A DNA stretch of 22,236 nucleotides. Origin: a virus. The stretch spans positions 1-22,236 of IMG/VR virus record IMGVR_UViG_3300007540_000129; one strand, given 5' to 3'. Shown piece by piece: positions 1 through 9,487 of the stretch; positions within the stretch are counted from its first letter, which is position 1; every line of letters starts with the position of its first letter. Under the pieces are notes generated by a model. The model was not told the DNA's origin and made no database searches. It worked only from the letters and a program-made list of their open reading frames with translations. The translations under genes were made by a program, and so were the position numbers.

Positions 1-837
1 TTGACAGTAGCATCAAACAGTATTTATGGGGATTTAAAACTTGGTTCAGGTTCTACAGTTAGCGGCTCTGGCACGCTAGTTTTTAATAAACGCGGAACAC
101 AAACTATTACTTCTGCGGGTAAGACGCTTAGTGGGTTTTCGATTCAAGTCGCTGGGCTTAATGGCACGGTACAGCTTGCAGATGCACTTAGTACGTCAGT
201 AGCATTTTTGCACACACAGGGCACTTTTGATGCGGTTTCATACAACGTAACGGCGACAACAATAACTTCCAGCGGTGGTAGGGTTAGAACACTTTCAATG
301 GGGTCAGGCACATGGACGGCTACAGCCTCTGGTACTGCATGGAACGTATCGGGTAGTAATCTCACGCTTAACAAAGGTACAAGTAATATTCTGCTGTCAA
401 ATATATCCTTAAATGCAAGAACTTTTGCAGGGGCGGGGCGGACATACAGCAAGTTGACTATTGGCGGTGCGACAGGTATCAGTACAACTACCATCACGGG
501 CAATAACACGTTTGACGAATTGGCTTCAACCAAGACAGTAGCAGCGACATTAGCGCTTGACTCAACAATTCAAACAGTTGCCGTGTGGTCAATCTCTGGT
601 ACGGCAGGAAACTTGTTCTCTGTTACGGGAACTTCAGCAACAGCCCCGGCATACCTGATATCAACAGCCACCCCTGAATCGGCTGACTACTTGAGCATTT
701 CTAACGTCCGTGCTACTCCACTTATTGATACATGGTATGCAGGGGCAAACTCGGTCAATGGTGGCTCATTGGGTTGGATATTTTCAGTGTATCCAAATAT
801 AATCACGGCTAATAGCAATTTCTTTGTATTTTTCTAA
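1..837 (+). CDS. Partial phage tail/adhesin protein, C-terminal part
   Basis: The reading frame is open to the left edge, so the first codon (TTG) is probably internal and the gene continues upstream. The 278 visible residues are almost entirely Ser, Thr, Gly, Ala, Asn and Val in short alternating stretches, with no Cys and few charged residues, typical of beta-helical or beta-sandwich tail fibre and adhesin proteins. The end has a NGGSLGWIF motif of a kind often seen near the end of such repetitive phage proteins. It sits just before a tail-hub-like gene, which supports a virion surface role. Base use looks richer in G and C than the next two genes. Specific receptor or enzymatic function cannot be read. 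Tail role is inference from composition and context. Confidence 0.55.
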   Translation: MTVASNSIYGDLKLGSGSTVSGSGTLVFNKRGTQTITSAGKTLSGFSIQVAGLNGTVQLADALSTSVAFLHTQGTFDAVSYNVTATTITSSGGRVRTLSMGSGTWTATASGTAWNVSGSNLTLNKGTSNILLSNISLNARTFAGAGRTYSKLTIGGATGISTTTITGNNTFDELASTKTVAATLALDSTIQTVAVWSISGTAGNLFSVTGTSATAPAYLISTATPESADYLSISNVRATPLIDTWYAGANSVNGGSLGWIFSVYPNIITANSNFFVFF

Positions 838-863
838 AACACAATTTTTACAAGAAAGCTTTT

Positions 864-2468
864 ATGTCTGATTACCAAAGATTAAGAACACCTTTTTCGC
901 AAATGAGTTTTACTCCTGATGTTCCATCTAATGCTTTGGGAGTCAATGAATACAATAATGGCAAAAATATTGAATGTGATGTTCGTGGCATTAAAAAAAT
1001 ATCAGGAGAAGAAGAATTACTTTCTGCTATACCCGGTAATGTTGTCTTTATGGACGCAGGTTTTCGTAATGAAGTAACTTGGGTTTATATTGTTGCAACA
1101 CGAGAAGGAAAATGGTATTTAATTAATACTTCTGGTATTTCTAATATTACTCCGGGGGTTGGCGCAAATCCTAGTGTGTCTTTATCTGGATATAGTGATG
1201 ATGTAAATATTACTTCATCATGGGTAGGGAATGTATTTTTTATCAATGATGGTTTAAGAAATCCAATGTATTTCTTGGCTACAAATACTGAGATTTCAAT
1301 TACTGCCGATGCACAATGGAATTACACGCCCGGAGTTACATCAACTCGCGCAGGTTTTTTGCGTAATTATTGTTCTCCCAATGTAGGTAATATTTTAATT
1401 GCTGGAAATCTTACTGAAAATTTAACAACTGGAGTTACTGTTAATTACCCAACAACAGTACGTTGGTCTCAAGCATTTGCAAATACTGGTATTCCCGGAA
1501 CATGGATGCCAACATTAAGTAACATTGCTAATGAACAAGAAGTTCCTGTGCGAGGCCCCATTATTGATGGCTTTTTTCTAGGTAGTAATTTTTATGTTTG
1601 TTCATATTGGGATACTGTAGTTTTTTCTCCAATTGCTTATCAAAATAGTACAACGCCAGTTTTTGGTGTTCGATTGTTTAATCAAGGTAGAGGATTGATT
1701 AATAACAATTGTTGGTCAAATACTGATACAAACGTATATGGTGTTGATAGTCGAGATATTTGGATTTTTAATGGTTCTGATTTTTCCCCATTGGGAAATC
1801 AAAAAGTACGAGATTATTTTTTTGCAAATTTAAGTGCAACTTATTCAACTCGGCTTTTTATGGTTAACAATACCCAAAAAAACCAAATTGAGATTTATTA
1901 CCCAGATTTAACTTCTACTGGCTGGTGCAACAAAATGTTGTCATGGCGTTATGATTTAAATTTATGGAATGCTCCAAAAGATATTGCAAATGCTTGTCAT
2001 GCAACAGAAGCTCCTAAATTAGTTGATGGAGTTTTTAAATACGCATCTAGAACGGTCACATACGCTCGTGGTGGCGTTCCATCATCCAAGTTGATACAGA
2101 CAGGTGTTGGTAACTCTTTTATCAACTCACAGCCTATTCCTGCTTTGTTTGAACGTAACAATGTTGTTCTTCAAACCCAAAAAGGCCCAGTTCCTTATTC
2201 GTCAAAAGTTTATATTCATAGATTGCTTCCTGAGATTGCGGGAACAGGTACTATAAATATTACTGTTGGTGGATCTAATTCAACGGCCCAACCTGCTACT
2301 TATGGTCAAACAGGCAATGTTTCGATTGTTACCGACAATCCTTGGGTAACAACTCAACAAAATAGCTTTAGAACTACATCTATTAAGATTGAATCTAATG
2401 ATGCAACTGACTCATGGAATATTACTGCTTTAAACTGGCAAGCATCTATTACTGAGGACGCATTTTAA
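864..2468 (+). CDS. Tail hub / packaged-DNA stabilisation-like virion protein
   Basis: The 534-residue protein opens with an N-terminal segment (GVNEYNNGKN, residues 26-35) and has the block YPTTVRWS at 195-202 followed by EVPVRGPIIDGFF and DIWIFNGSDFSPLG at 298-311, then KVRDYFF. This pattern of repeated beta-strand blades with a 'flag, instrument, graphic' layout is what I associate with podovirus tail-tube/tail-hub proteins (P22 gp10-like stabilisation proteins and T7 gp12-like proteins). Such proteins close the portal and attach fibres. An AAGAAAG Shine-Dalgarno lies upstream of the ATG. The stop overlaps the next start as TAATG, so the two are probably co-translated. Strongly A/T-rich codons. 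Family-level assignment is likely, exact role less so. Confidence 0.6.
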   Translation: MSDYQRLRTPFSQMSFTPDVPSNALGVNEYNNGKNIECDVRGIKKISGEEELLSAIPGNVVFMDAGFRNEVTWVYIVATREGKWYLINTSGISNITPGVGANPSVSLSGYSDDVNITSSWVGNVFFINDGLRNPMYFLATNTEISITADAQWNYTPGVTSTRAGFLRNYCSPNVGNILIAGNLTENLTTGVTVNYPTTVRWSQAFANTGIPGTWMPTLSNIANEQEVPVRGPIIDGFFLGSNFYVCSYWDTVVFSPIAYQNSTTPVFGVRLFNQGRGLINNNCWSNTDTNVYGVDSRDIWIFNGSDFSPLGNQKVRDYFFANLSATYSTRLFMVNNTQKNQIEIYYPDLTSTGWCNKMLSWRYDLNLWNAPKDIANACHATEAPKLVDGVFKYASRTVTYARGGVPSSKLIQTGVGNSFINSQPIPALFERNNVVLQTQKGPVPYSSKVYIHRLLPEIAGTGTINITVGGSNSTAQPATYGQTGNVSIVTDNPWVTTQQNSFRTTSIKIESNDATDSWNITALNWQASITEDAF

Positions 2469-4456
2469 TGCCATATATTTTAGACATTGATCCTTCGCAA
2501 TCAGAAATATCGGAAGCTGTTAATTATTTATTGAGTAACTTTTCTCAAGGATTAACTTCAAATCCAAATTCTGGAGAGGTTACAGGACCAGCCGGTAATG
2601 TTCTTGGATATTTGTATAAATATATTGCTGTCAAATATGCTGATAGCCAAGATGGTTCTGTTAATTTTAGTGATGTTCCAACCAATAGACTTTACTATGG
2701 CGTTAGAAATACTAATAGTTTTGTTGAATCAACTAATCCTACTGATTACGTTTGGAATTTAGTTACTGGTGGTTTTGGAACTACTAAATTTTTGTGGTAT
2801 TCGGTAACTGGTGGTCGTCAAATTCAGTTTGCTATTTCTACGTCAATTTATGCTTTGGGTTATGTTTTAGAAAATGGAGCATCTATTGATTTAGATGTTA
2901 TTACATCATCTTTAACTAATGATTCTTTTGCAACAATTTTTAGCCCAGCAACTCTTCAAGTTCCTTATACAACTGTTCCAGTTTTTACTGGAGTTATACC
3001 TGTTCTTTATGGTACTAATGCTTATGGTGCGGTTGATTTTGTAGCCTCTCAAACAGATAGTGATATTGCGTTTATTAACAATACTTGGCGCATTGGTAAT
3101 AGCTCAACTACAGGATATGCTTCTATTGTAAAAACCGGAATTACTATTGCAGATCCTATAGATGGTGGATCTTTTGCAATTTGGCCTATTCCAACTGCAA
3201 TGCCTACAAACAGCGCAAAAATAGAAGTTCCTATTCGCTATAAAGATAATGCTGGAACAATTCGTCAGGCTGCTGTTAGCTCTCTTCAATTTGTATTTAA
3301 TTATGGTGGAAAAAATTCCGTTATTTGTTATGCGTTATATGCCGGTAATCCAACAGTTACTGGTGCTGCAATAGTTACTTCTGGAACAAATCTTCCTTCT
3401 ACAACATCATTTGCGCCTACATCTGCTTCCACTTTTACATATACAGTACAAAATCCCGGATCAGAACAAGCAATGTTCCAATCTGATGGATCTTATGATC
3501 CAGTTTCCAATACAACAACTTGGAATACACCTTATTTATCTAATTTAAAAGTTGGAAAATTATCTGCAATTACAGCAGATTTAGGCACAATTAATGCTGG
3601 TGTAATTAATGGCATTGCTATTAATGGCGGCACTATAAAAATAGGAACTGGTCATACAGTTTCTAACAACGCTTTTGAAATAAGTTCTGCTGGTGTTGTT
3701 TTTGCAGACAATATATTTGGAGGAAATTGTTATTTTGAAAACTTTTTCTATCCAACAATAATTCCTCTAAAGTCAACTACTAGGGCTAATACAGAAGCAA
3801 TTCGTGGATTAGTATCAACTACTTCAGGAATGAGTGGTACAGATTCACATGGTATTCGTGGCGTAAGTGTTGACAATGGAACTGCTGGATTAATTGCAAC
3901 GGCTAATGGATATGATTTTTATGCAGAAGGATCTGGAACCAATTATGGGCCATTTACTGGAACTCACGATTCATTAGTAATTATTGGGTCTACATTTACA
4001 ATAGGTGATATTGTTATTGACCAACAAATTATTGAACGTAACGGCATTTCTTCTACAATTTCACTGGTTGGTGTTTCAACTATTGCAAATCAACCTGCTG
4101 CACTTGGTGTAGTTTGTGCAGTTCCATATTTACTTTCTTCTGCTCAACCGGCTGTTTACATTGACTATTACGACAAAGAAACCAACAAAAATGTAATGAA
4201 ACCCAGTTACTACACAGACATTTCTTTGTATGACTTGATGGCAGTCAATGCGGTTGGTGAGGGTCAAATAAATGTTTGTGGAGAAGGTGGAAACATACAG
4301 GCAGGAGATTTAATCTGTACGTCTTCCGTATTGGGCAAAGGAATGAGACAATCGGACGATCTTGTACATAGTTACACAGTTGCAAAAGCAAGAGAAACTG
4401 TAACTTTTACCGGGTCGGAATTTAAACAAATTGCCTGCATATATTTGTGCGGTTAA
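2468..4456 (+). CDS. Tail fibre with C-terminal autoprocessing/chaperone-type domain
   Basis: The 662-residue protein has three visible parts. Residues about 47-130 hold a beta-rich segment (KYIAVKYADS, PTNRLYYGVRNT). Residues 360-395 hold the fibre-like block LKVGKLSAITADLGTINAG followed by INGGTIKIGTG, as in central regions of lambda J-type and other tail fibres. The C-terminus from about 450 has HGIRGVS, NYGPFTGTHD (492-501), GDIVID, and then INVCGEGGNIQAGDL (601-615) and KGMRQSDD, ending in IACIYLCG. That last part resembles C-terminal domains of many phage fibres related to Peptidase_G2-type intramolecular chaperones that trimerise and may be cleaved off. Receptor binding or fibre anchoring is inferred. 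Start codon overlaps the preceding stop (TAATG). Confidence 0.65.
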   Translation: MPYILDIDPSQSEISEAVNYLLSNFSQGLTSNPNSGEVTGPAGNVLGYLYKYIAVKYADSQDGSVNFSDVPTNRLYYGVRNTNSFVESTNPTDYVWNLVTGGFGTTKFLWYSVTGGRQIQFAISTSIYALGYVLENGASIDLDVITSSLTNDSFATIFSPATLQVPYTTVPVFTGVIPVLYGTNAYGAVDFVASQTDSDIAFINNTWRIGNSSTTGYASIVKTGITIADPIDGGSFAIWPIPTAMPTNSAKIEVPIRYKDNAGTIRQAAVSSLQFVFNYGGKNSVICYALYAGNPTVTGAAIVTSGTNLPSTTSFAPTSASTFTYTVQNPGSEQAMFQSDGSYDPVSNTTTWNTPYLSNLKVGKLSAITADLGTINAGVINGIAINGGTIKIGTGHTVSNNAFEISSAGVVFADNIFGGNCYFENFFYPTIIPLKSTTRANTEAIRGLVSTTSGMSGTDSHGIRGVSVDNGTAGLIATANGYDFYAEGSGTNYGPFTGTHDSLVIIGSTFTIGDIVIDQQIIERNGISSTISLVGVSTIANQPAALGVVCAVPYLLSSAQPAVYIDYYDKETNKNVMKPSYYTDISLYDLMAVNAVGEGQINVCGEGGNIQAGDLICTSSVLGKGMRQSDDLVHSYTVAKARETVTFTGSEFKQIACIYLCG

Positions 4457-4465
4457 AGGATACAT

Positions 4466-4951
4466 ATGGGAGCCACGTCAGCGGCATCGCAAAGTTCTGC
4501 TTTTCAAGGACAGTCTTCATCTGGCAAAAGTAGTTCACCAATTTACAATCAAGCAAGTGGATTACCTCAACCAATAGTGGCTAATGGTGGTAAATATCAA
4601 TCATTGGGAAATGTGCAGCAACCTGAAGCATTGGATCAAAATGATTTAATAAGTTCAAATTCCATGAATAAAGATCAAAAAGATATTTCATCCCAATCTT
4701 TAGGGATAAATAATGCTAAAAATCAAGTTCAAACTGCTCAGCCATTAACTCAACCGCAAAGCCAAAGCGATCTGATGAATAATACACAATTACGTCAAGA
4801 TCAAAGAGTCGGCAATAAAATCACATATCCGACTACCTCTGGTCAACAGCAATTTGGAAAACCTATGCAAAATTCTGCGGATTTTAATCCTTATGCTAAT
4901 ACAAGTAATCAAAAATTAAACCAGTTTATTGGTAAAAATCAAGGGGCATAA
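4466..4951 (+). CDS. Gln/Asn/Ser-rich virion-associated protein, unknown
   Basis: A 161-residue low-complexity protein, very rich in Gln, Asn and Ser and without Cys or Trp. No catalytic motif or membrane segment is visible. An AAAGGA ribosome binding site lies seven bases before the ATG, and only two bases separate its stop from the next gene. Its position between the tail fibre and an Ala/Gln-rich protein fits a small internal virion or tail-accessory protein. I do not recognise a family. Disorder is likely along most of its length. The function is unknown, and the virion link is context only. Confidence 0.6.
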   Translation: MGATSAASQSSAFQGQSSSGKSSSPIYNQASGLPQPIVANGGKYQSLGNVQQPEALDQNDLISSNSMNKDQKDISSQSLGINNAKNQVQTAQPLTQPQSQSDLMNNTQLRQDQRVGNKITYPTTSGQQQFGKPMQNSADFNPYANTSNQKLNQFIGKNQGA

Positions 4952-4953
4952 TT

Positions 4954-5658
4954 ATGGGCGGTGGAAAAGGTTCAAGTTCAAGTCAAGTTGAGATGACGCC
5001 TGAACAACGGGCACTTCTTGCAGAACAAACTAAGTTTCTGACGGAAACAGCATATCCTGCATATGAAAAAACATTGCAAGGTGCTGGTGATGTTTATGGT
5101 CAGACTTCTGGCGCTACTGGTGCTGCCTCTACAAATGCGACTAATGTTGCACAAAGAACTGGGGCTTTGCAAGAACGTATAGGCGGTCAAAATCTTGCTA
5201 CTGGTTCTGCCGGTCTTGCTTCATTGTTTACCCCTGAATATGAAGAACAACAAGTTCAAGCCGCATTGCAAGCAGGCCGTGAATCTGCTCGTGAGTCACA
5301 GGCTGGTCAAAATGCTATGTACGGTGCTGCTGGTGGTCTTGGTAGTGCTCGTATGGCCTTGGCAGACGCCAATTTAGAATCATTAAATGCTCAACGTCAA
5401 GCAACTGCTGCTGCTGCTGCTCGTGCTGGTGTACAGCAAAACAAAGCTGCTGCTGCTAGTGCATTGATGACGGGTGGTCAGGCTGGACTTACTGGTGCTC
5501 AACAATCTGCTGCATCTCAAATTGGTTACGCTGGCGCTCCACAAGATTTGTATAGCAAATACGCTTCTGTTGTGTTTGGCACTCCACAGGCATCTACTAC
5601 ACCTAACTTTACTGGTACTCAAGGCGGTACGTCTTCCAGCAAGGGCTTTAAAATTTAA
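4954..5658 (+). CDS. Ala/Gln/Gly-rich internal virion (ejection) protein candidate
   Basis: The 234-residue protein starts MGGGKGSSSSQ, a glycine/serine opening common in phage internal virion proteins, and continues with an Ala, Gln and Gly-rich helical body. Residues about 129-140 read GSARMALADANL, and 147-165 contain runs of alanine (QATAAAAARAG, NKAAAASA) coded partly by repeated GCT codons. Long amphipathic Ala/Gln helices are typical of small ejection proteins that enter the host envelope with the DNA, such as P22 gp7 and T7 gp14. It precedes a transglycosylase-bearing protein, a usual partner. Homology is suspected, not shown. No signal peptide is visible. Confidence 0.55.
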   Translation: MGGGKGSSSSQVEMTPEQRALLAEQTKFLTETAYPAYEKTLQGAGDVYGQTSGATGAASTNATNVAQRTGALQERIGGQNLATGSAGLASLFTPEYEEQQVQAALQAGRESARESQAGQNAMYGAAGGLGSARMALADANLESLNAQRQATAAAAARAGVQQNKAAAASALMTGGQAGLTGAQQSAASQIGYAGAPQDLYSKYASVVFGTPQASTTPNFTGTQGGTSSSKGFKI

Positions 5659-5667
5659 GGCTTAATC

Positions 5668-6147
5668 ATGGCAAATATGGAATCTTTAGGGGCGCAGCGA
5701 GCTGATTGGAACCAATATGGAAGTGGTTCTAGCGGAGGATTAGGTGCTGTATTGGGTGCTTATATTGCTGATAAAACAGGTCTTATTGATTTAAAAGATC
5801 AGGCTCAACAAGCTAATTTTCAAAAAAATGGCTTGATGAGTACGATGATTGGCAACCAGTTTGCTCCCGCTGGTTCTGTTCCTCCTACGCCTACTGATAT
5901 GACAGGCTTTCAGCAAAAAAGCGTTGGTGGTGCGTATCCATTGCAAATGGTAGCTCCTCCGGGACAGTTGGGAAGCGGTACATTTTCTGTTCCTGAATCA
6001 GTAAACCCTCAAGCTTCTAGAGATACACCAGTGTCTCAATTTGGTGGAAACAATCAATCAACTCCTACTGGTAATGAATGGGATCAATATCCCGGTTCTG
6101 GCTTTTCTGATAAGTTGAAAAACTTTGCTTCAATGTTTGGACAATAA
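5668..6147 (+). CDS. Hypothetical virion-module protein
   Basis: A 159-residue protein with an N-terminal glycine-rich hydrophobic stretch (GGLGAVLGAYIADKTGLIDL, about residues 23-42) that could be an amphipathic or membrane-active helix. The rest is Gly, Pro, Ser and Gln-rich and probably disordered. It starts nine bases after the upstream gene and its stop directly abuts the ATG of the transglycosylase gene. I do not recognise a family. Its place among the internal-virion candidates suggests an ejected or structural component. That is inference from context alone. Confidence 0.55.
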   Translation: MANMESLGAQRADWNQYGSGSSGGLGAVLGAYIADKTGLIDLKDQAQQANFQKNGLMSTMIGNQFAPAGSVPPTPTDMTGFQQKSVGGAYPLQMVAPPGQLGSGTFSVPESVNPQASRDTPVSQFGGNNQSTPTGNEWDQYPGSGFSDKLKNFASMFGQ

Positions 6148-7797
6148 ATGGCTACAACTAATATAGACCCAACTGATGCAGGAATGGCTAAATTGGAAAG
6201 TGGTGGAAATTACTCTGCTGCTAATCCCGAGTCTAGTGCTCGTGGAAAATATCAATTTATGCCAGACACATTTGCTGGTGTACAACGAAACAATCCTGAC
6301 TTGCCAAAAGTAACTTGGGAGCAGTTTCAAGCCGATCCATCTGCTCAAGAGCAATATCAAAAAGCTTTGCGGGTAGAAAATGAAACTACTCTAAAAAGAA
6401 ATGGGTTACCTCAGACTCCTGCTAATGCCTACTTTACTCATCAATTTGGTGCGCCTACTGGTGTAGCAATGCTTCAAGCAGATGAGGATATGGGTATTGA
6501 TAAGTTTCTTTCGGCAGATACTATTCGTAAAAATCGTCTTGATCCAAATATGACGGTTGGTGATCTTCGTTCATTTACTAATCAAAAAATGGATGAGGCA
6601 ATGGGCGTTGAGCCACAACCTTATCGCGTATCAGTATCTGGTGTTGGTGAGACTCCGGGGTTTTCAGGTCAAGGTCTTCAAACGCCAAAGAACCCGTTTG
6701 AAAATATTGGAAAAGATCAGCAAAAAACCTTAGATGCTCTTGATGAAAGTTTGAAATCAGTTCGTCAGCATAAAGAAGGAACGCCACAATTCAATATTGC
6801 TGTTGCTGATGCCTTTAAAAAGGACATGGGCCCCAATTGGCAGAAGGCTTTTATCTCTGCTTTGTTTGGCAATAAGCAAGAAGCTTTGAACCAAATTACT
6901 GGTGGTGCAATTGCTCCTGCTCAAATGGGTGAAGCTTTTGTTGATGGCAAACTTAAACGAGTAATGATTAACTCAAACGCTCGTGGAGACAAATGGATTA
7001 CAGATGCCTCTACAGGTGGTCGGCTTCCTGATAACACTGAACTTACTGCCAGTGCTCCTGAGTCTGCAATTTCAACAACTCGTATTGCACAGCAAGCAAG
7101 GGCTGGGTTAGCTCCAACTACAAATATTGCTGATAGAAGCATGAATCAAATTAGAGCCTATGAAGACACAACTAATGTTGTTAACTCATGGACAACACAA
7201 TTACCTACTAATGGTGGTTTGATTGAGCAGATTCAGAACAGGACTAAACAATTTGCTCCTGCATTGGATAACATTACCAAGAGTGCTGAAGGTCGAACTT
7301 TGCTTGACACTATTAAAGCCTTTACTGGTGGCTTGGTTGATCGCAAAGCATTAGAAAGTGCTGCTATTAACTTCAACATTCCAAAAGAACAGCTTGGTGA
7401 CTTTATTACCTATGTTCGTGATATTGGAGTTATTACAAAACGAGATAGTTCAATGGCTGGTCTTCATGCACCGGGTTCAGGAACTGCTGGTGAAGTAACT
7501 TTTGAAGGTGGATCTAAAAATATTGCCAACTGGTTAAACAGCAGAATCCATGATCAAGCTATGCAGTCGGCATACAACACATTTTTTGAAAAAGAAAAGG
7601 CTGGATCTATCAGCCCTTCTGAATTAAATCGTTCTTTTGTTAAATCTGCTGAATTTGCAGCAGTAAAGAATATGCAAAAATATAAGAATGAAGGACGAAA
7701 CGCCAACTTAAAAGATGGCGCTCCAATTGCTAACTTTGATAAAAATGGCGAATTGATTATTCAAAAATGGAACTCAAACACAAAGCGGGGTGAATAA
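6148..7797 (+). CDS. Internal virion protein with N-terminal lytic transglycosylase domain
   Basis: Residues about 10-130 form a lysozyme-like (SLT/transglycosylase) domain. The likely catalytic Glu17 is in KLESGGNY, followed by ARGKYQFMPDTF (31-42) and the later motif NAYFTHQFG, in the usual order of this family. Residues 160-549 are long, helical and without a recognised domain. A peptidoglycan-cleaving head fused to a long body is characteristic of large podovirus ejection proteins such as T7 gp16, which open the cell wall during DNA entry. The 549-residue length is shorter than T7 gp16. The gene directly follows the previous stop and its own stop overlaps the next ATG (TAATG). The domain call is strong. 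The ejection role is inferred. Confidence 0.75.
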   Translation: MATTNIDPTDAGMAKLESGGNYSAANPESSARGKYQFMPDTFAGVQRNNPDLPKVTWEQFQADPSAQEQYQKALRVENETTLKRNGLPQTPANAYFTHQFGAPTGVAMLQADEDMGIDKFLSADTIRKNRLDPNMTVGDLRSFTNQKMDEAMGVEPQPYRVSVSGVGETPGFSGQGLQTPKNPFENIGKDQQKTLDALDESLKSVRQHKEGTPQFNIAVADAFKKDMGPNWQKAFISALFGNKQEALNQITGGAIAPAQMGEAFVDGKLKRVMINSNARGDKWITDASTGGRLPDNTELTASAPESAISTTRIAQQARAGLAPTTNIADRSMNQIRAYEDTTNVVNSWTTQLPTNGGLIEQIQNRTKQFAPALDNITKSAEGRTLLDTIKAFTGGLVDRKALESAAINFNIPKEQLGDFITYVRDIGVITKRDSSMAGLHAPGSGTAGEVTFEGGSKNIANWLNSRIHDQAMQSAYNTFFEKEKAGSISPSELNRSFVKSAEFAAVKNMQKYKNEGRNANLKDGAPIANFDKNGELIIQKWNSNTKRGE

Positions 7798-9473
7798 TGG
7801 CTTTAGGTATTAACTGGGATGATGAAGATGCCCTATACAACCCTCCTAAAGTTGAGAAATCAATTGCTCAGGAAACTAAGGTAGATGCAGCAGGTGGTAT
7901 AGCTCCTCAAGTATTAAAAGATACAACTCCTGCTTCTGCGGTTGGGCAAGCGGCTGTTCCTCCTTCCGTTTCTACACCTCAATCTACTGGTAGTCCACTG
8001 AATCCAACGGCTGCGTCTACACCGCCTTGGGTGACTAATGCTGCATCTTCTGGTGGCTCTTTTATAAAGTCAATGCTTCCAATAATTGATCCTCGTCATT
8101 ACGATCAAAATGGTCAGCTTGATCAGGCCGCTACTGCTGCTCATACTGCTGCTGATGTTGCCGCTGGGTACACTGCATTAAAAACAGTTCAAGGTGTTGG
8201 TAGTGGCATTAGCCGTAGAATTTCTAACGTTATTGGTGGCATTGATCCAACAATTCAGGCTCAAATTAATCAGTCTGAAAAGCAGGCTGCTCGTGCTGCT
8301 AGTCAGCCACAAGGTCGTATGCCAGACCCTATTGCCACACCAAGGGGTCGTATTGAGCCTACGATGGCTCCAGAACCTACTCCACCTCCTGCTGCACCAG
8401 AAGTACCAAAGCCGCCTGTAACACCTGCTGAGAAAGCTGCATTGGCTGTTGCTGAACCAACACCATTGCAACAAGCGCCTTGGGTGGCTAATGCAAAGGC
8501 AGAAGCTGCTGAGTTTGATTTATTGAGAAAACAGCAAGCAGGAAAAGCTAATGTTCCAACTCCTCAAGCTACGGTAATTCCTGAAGCTGGTCGAACTTTG
8601 GAGCAAACTGCTGCTTTGGGTAAAACTCTTACTCCTTCCGTGTCTCCATCTACTCCAGTTGTTACACCGCTTCCAATTGAACCTACTCCAGTAACGGCTC
8701 CTACTCAGATAGCACCTGCCGTTTCTCAGCCGCCTACTGTTACTCAAGCTCCTACGGTTACTCAAGCTCCCGAGATTACAGGTAAAGCTGGTGCTGCTGC
8801 ACAACCACCAAAAGTTAAAAATGTTCTTGAGTTTCCTAATGTTTTAGAACCTGTAATTCCTCGAAGTGGCGCAGAACGTAGAACAGGTATAACCAAAGAA
8901 ATTGCTGTTGAAGAAGGAAAGTTAAATGCTGCTCAGCGTCAATTGGCTACAGCAGTTGGTGGCCCTAAAGTTCCTGAAACCGAATGGCGTTCATTCCAAG
9001 ATGAAGTATATGGAAAGAATCCACCAAAAAGTGGTGCCAAAGGTGGTGGTGTACCAGAGTGGGATAGCGTAGTTAAAACTGCCAAAGAAAATCCTAAAAA
9101 GTATCCAGCTATTCTTACTGCTATTGAAAATATTGAGAAAAAATATCCAAAACAAAGTGGCAAAGCTAATATCAATATGTTGATGGGCCTTGCTGGGAAC
9201 TTACTTGGTGGTCTTGGTATCGCTAAAGCTCTTAAAGAGGGTGATACTGCTACAGCGGGTCTAGGAGCCATTGATCAGATATTGGCTAATACTGCCATGC
9301 TTGCTGGTAAAAAAGGAGCCTTGGGCGCTATTGGCTCAGCAGCAGGACGTTTATCCCCCTTTATGCTTGGAATGACTCCTACTGCTGTGTCATCAGGTAC
9401 ACTTAATAGTCCAGAAGCTCAAGCATTATTTAGAAATGCACGGCCTACTGGCGCAATACCTCCACCACGTTAA
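7797..9473 (+). CDS. Pro/Ala-rich virion protein with glycine-rich C-terminal hydrophobic region
   Basis: The 558-residue protein begins with a charged head (LGINWDDEDALYNPPK), then a long Pro, Ala, Thr and Val-rich region (about residues 60-340) that looks like a flexible linker with an internal tandem repeat. A lysine-rich segment follows (about 400-455). The last 100 residues include glycine and alanine-rich hydrophobic stretches (LMGLAGNLLGGLGIAKAL, MLAGKKGALGAIGSAAG) that could insert into or cross a membrane. This layout fits a large ejection protein that helps form a channel, but I recognise no family. It is the last gene of the virion block, 14 bases before the lysis cassette. Confidence 0.55.
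   Translation: MALGINWDDEDALYNPPKVEKSIAQETKVDAAGGIAPQVLKDTTPASAVGQAAVPPSVSTPQSTGSPLNPTAASTPPWVTNAASSGGSFIKSMLPIIDPRHYDQNGQLDQAATAAHTAADVAAGYTALKTVQGVGSGISRRISNVIGGIDPTIQAQINQSEKQAARAASQPQGRMPDPIATPRGRIEPTMAPEPTPPPAAPEVPKPPVTPAEKAALAVAEPTPLQQAPWVANAKAEAAEFDLLRKQQAGKANVPTPQATVIPEAGRTLEQTAALGKTLTPSVSPSTPVVTPLPIEPTPVTAPTQIAPAVSQPPTVTQAPTVTQAPEITGKAGAAAQPPKVKNVLEFPNVLEPVIPRSGAERRTGITKEIAVEEGKLNAAQRQLATAVGGPKVPETEWRSFQDEVYGKNPPKSGAKGGGVPEWDSVVKTAKENPKKYPAILTAIENIEKKYPKQSGKANINMLMGLAGNLLGGLGIAKALKEGDTATAGLGAIDQILANTAMLAGKKGALGAIGSAAGRLSPFMLGMTPTAVSSGTLNSPEAQALFRNARPTGAIPPPR
8733..8768 (+). repeat. Two-copy 18-bp tandem repeat inside the Pro-rich gene
   Basis: The 18-base unit starting CCTACTGTTAC at 8733 is followed at once by a copy differing at one base (17/18). 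It encodes PTVTQA twice, in frame, and a shorter degenerate third copy (PEITGKA) follows. The repeat lies in the flexible linker region and probably changes length by slippage. Confidence 0.8.
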
Positions 9474-9487
9474 CTTGGCATTTCAAC

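Noticed and set aside
5405-5424. Run of GCT codons as a microsatellite
   Set aside because: It encodes a poly-alanine helix in the Ala-rich virion protein. Ordinary for this protein type.
8178-8474. Minus-strand frame of 98 residues
   Set aside because: Composition is Trp, Arg, Ser and Cys-rich as expected for the antisense of the Pro/Ala-rich gene, with no motif. Shadow frame.
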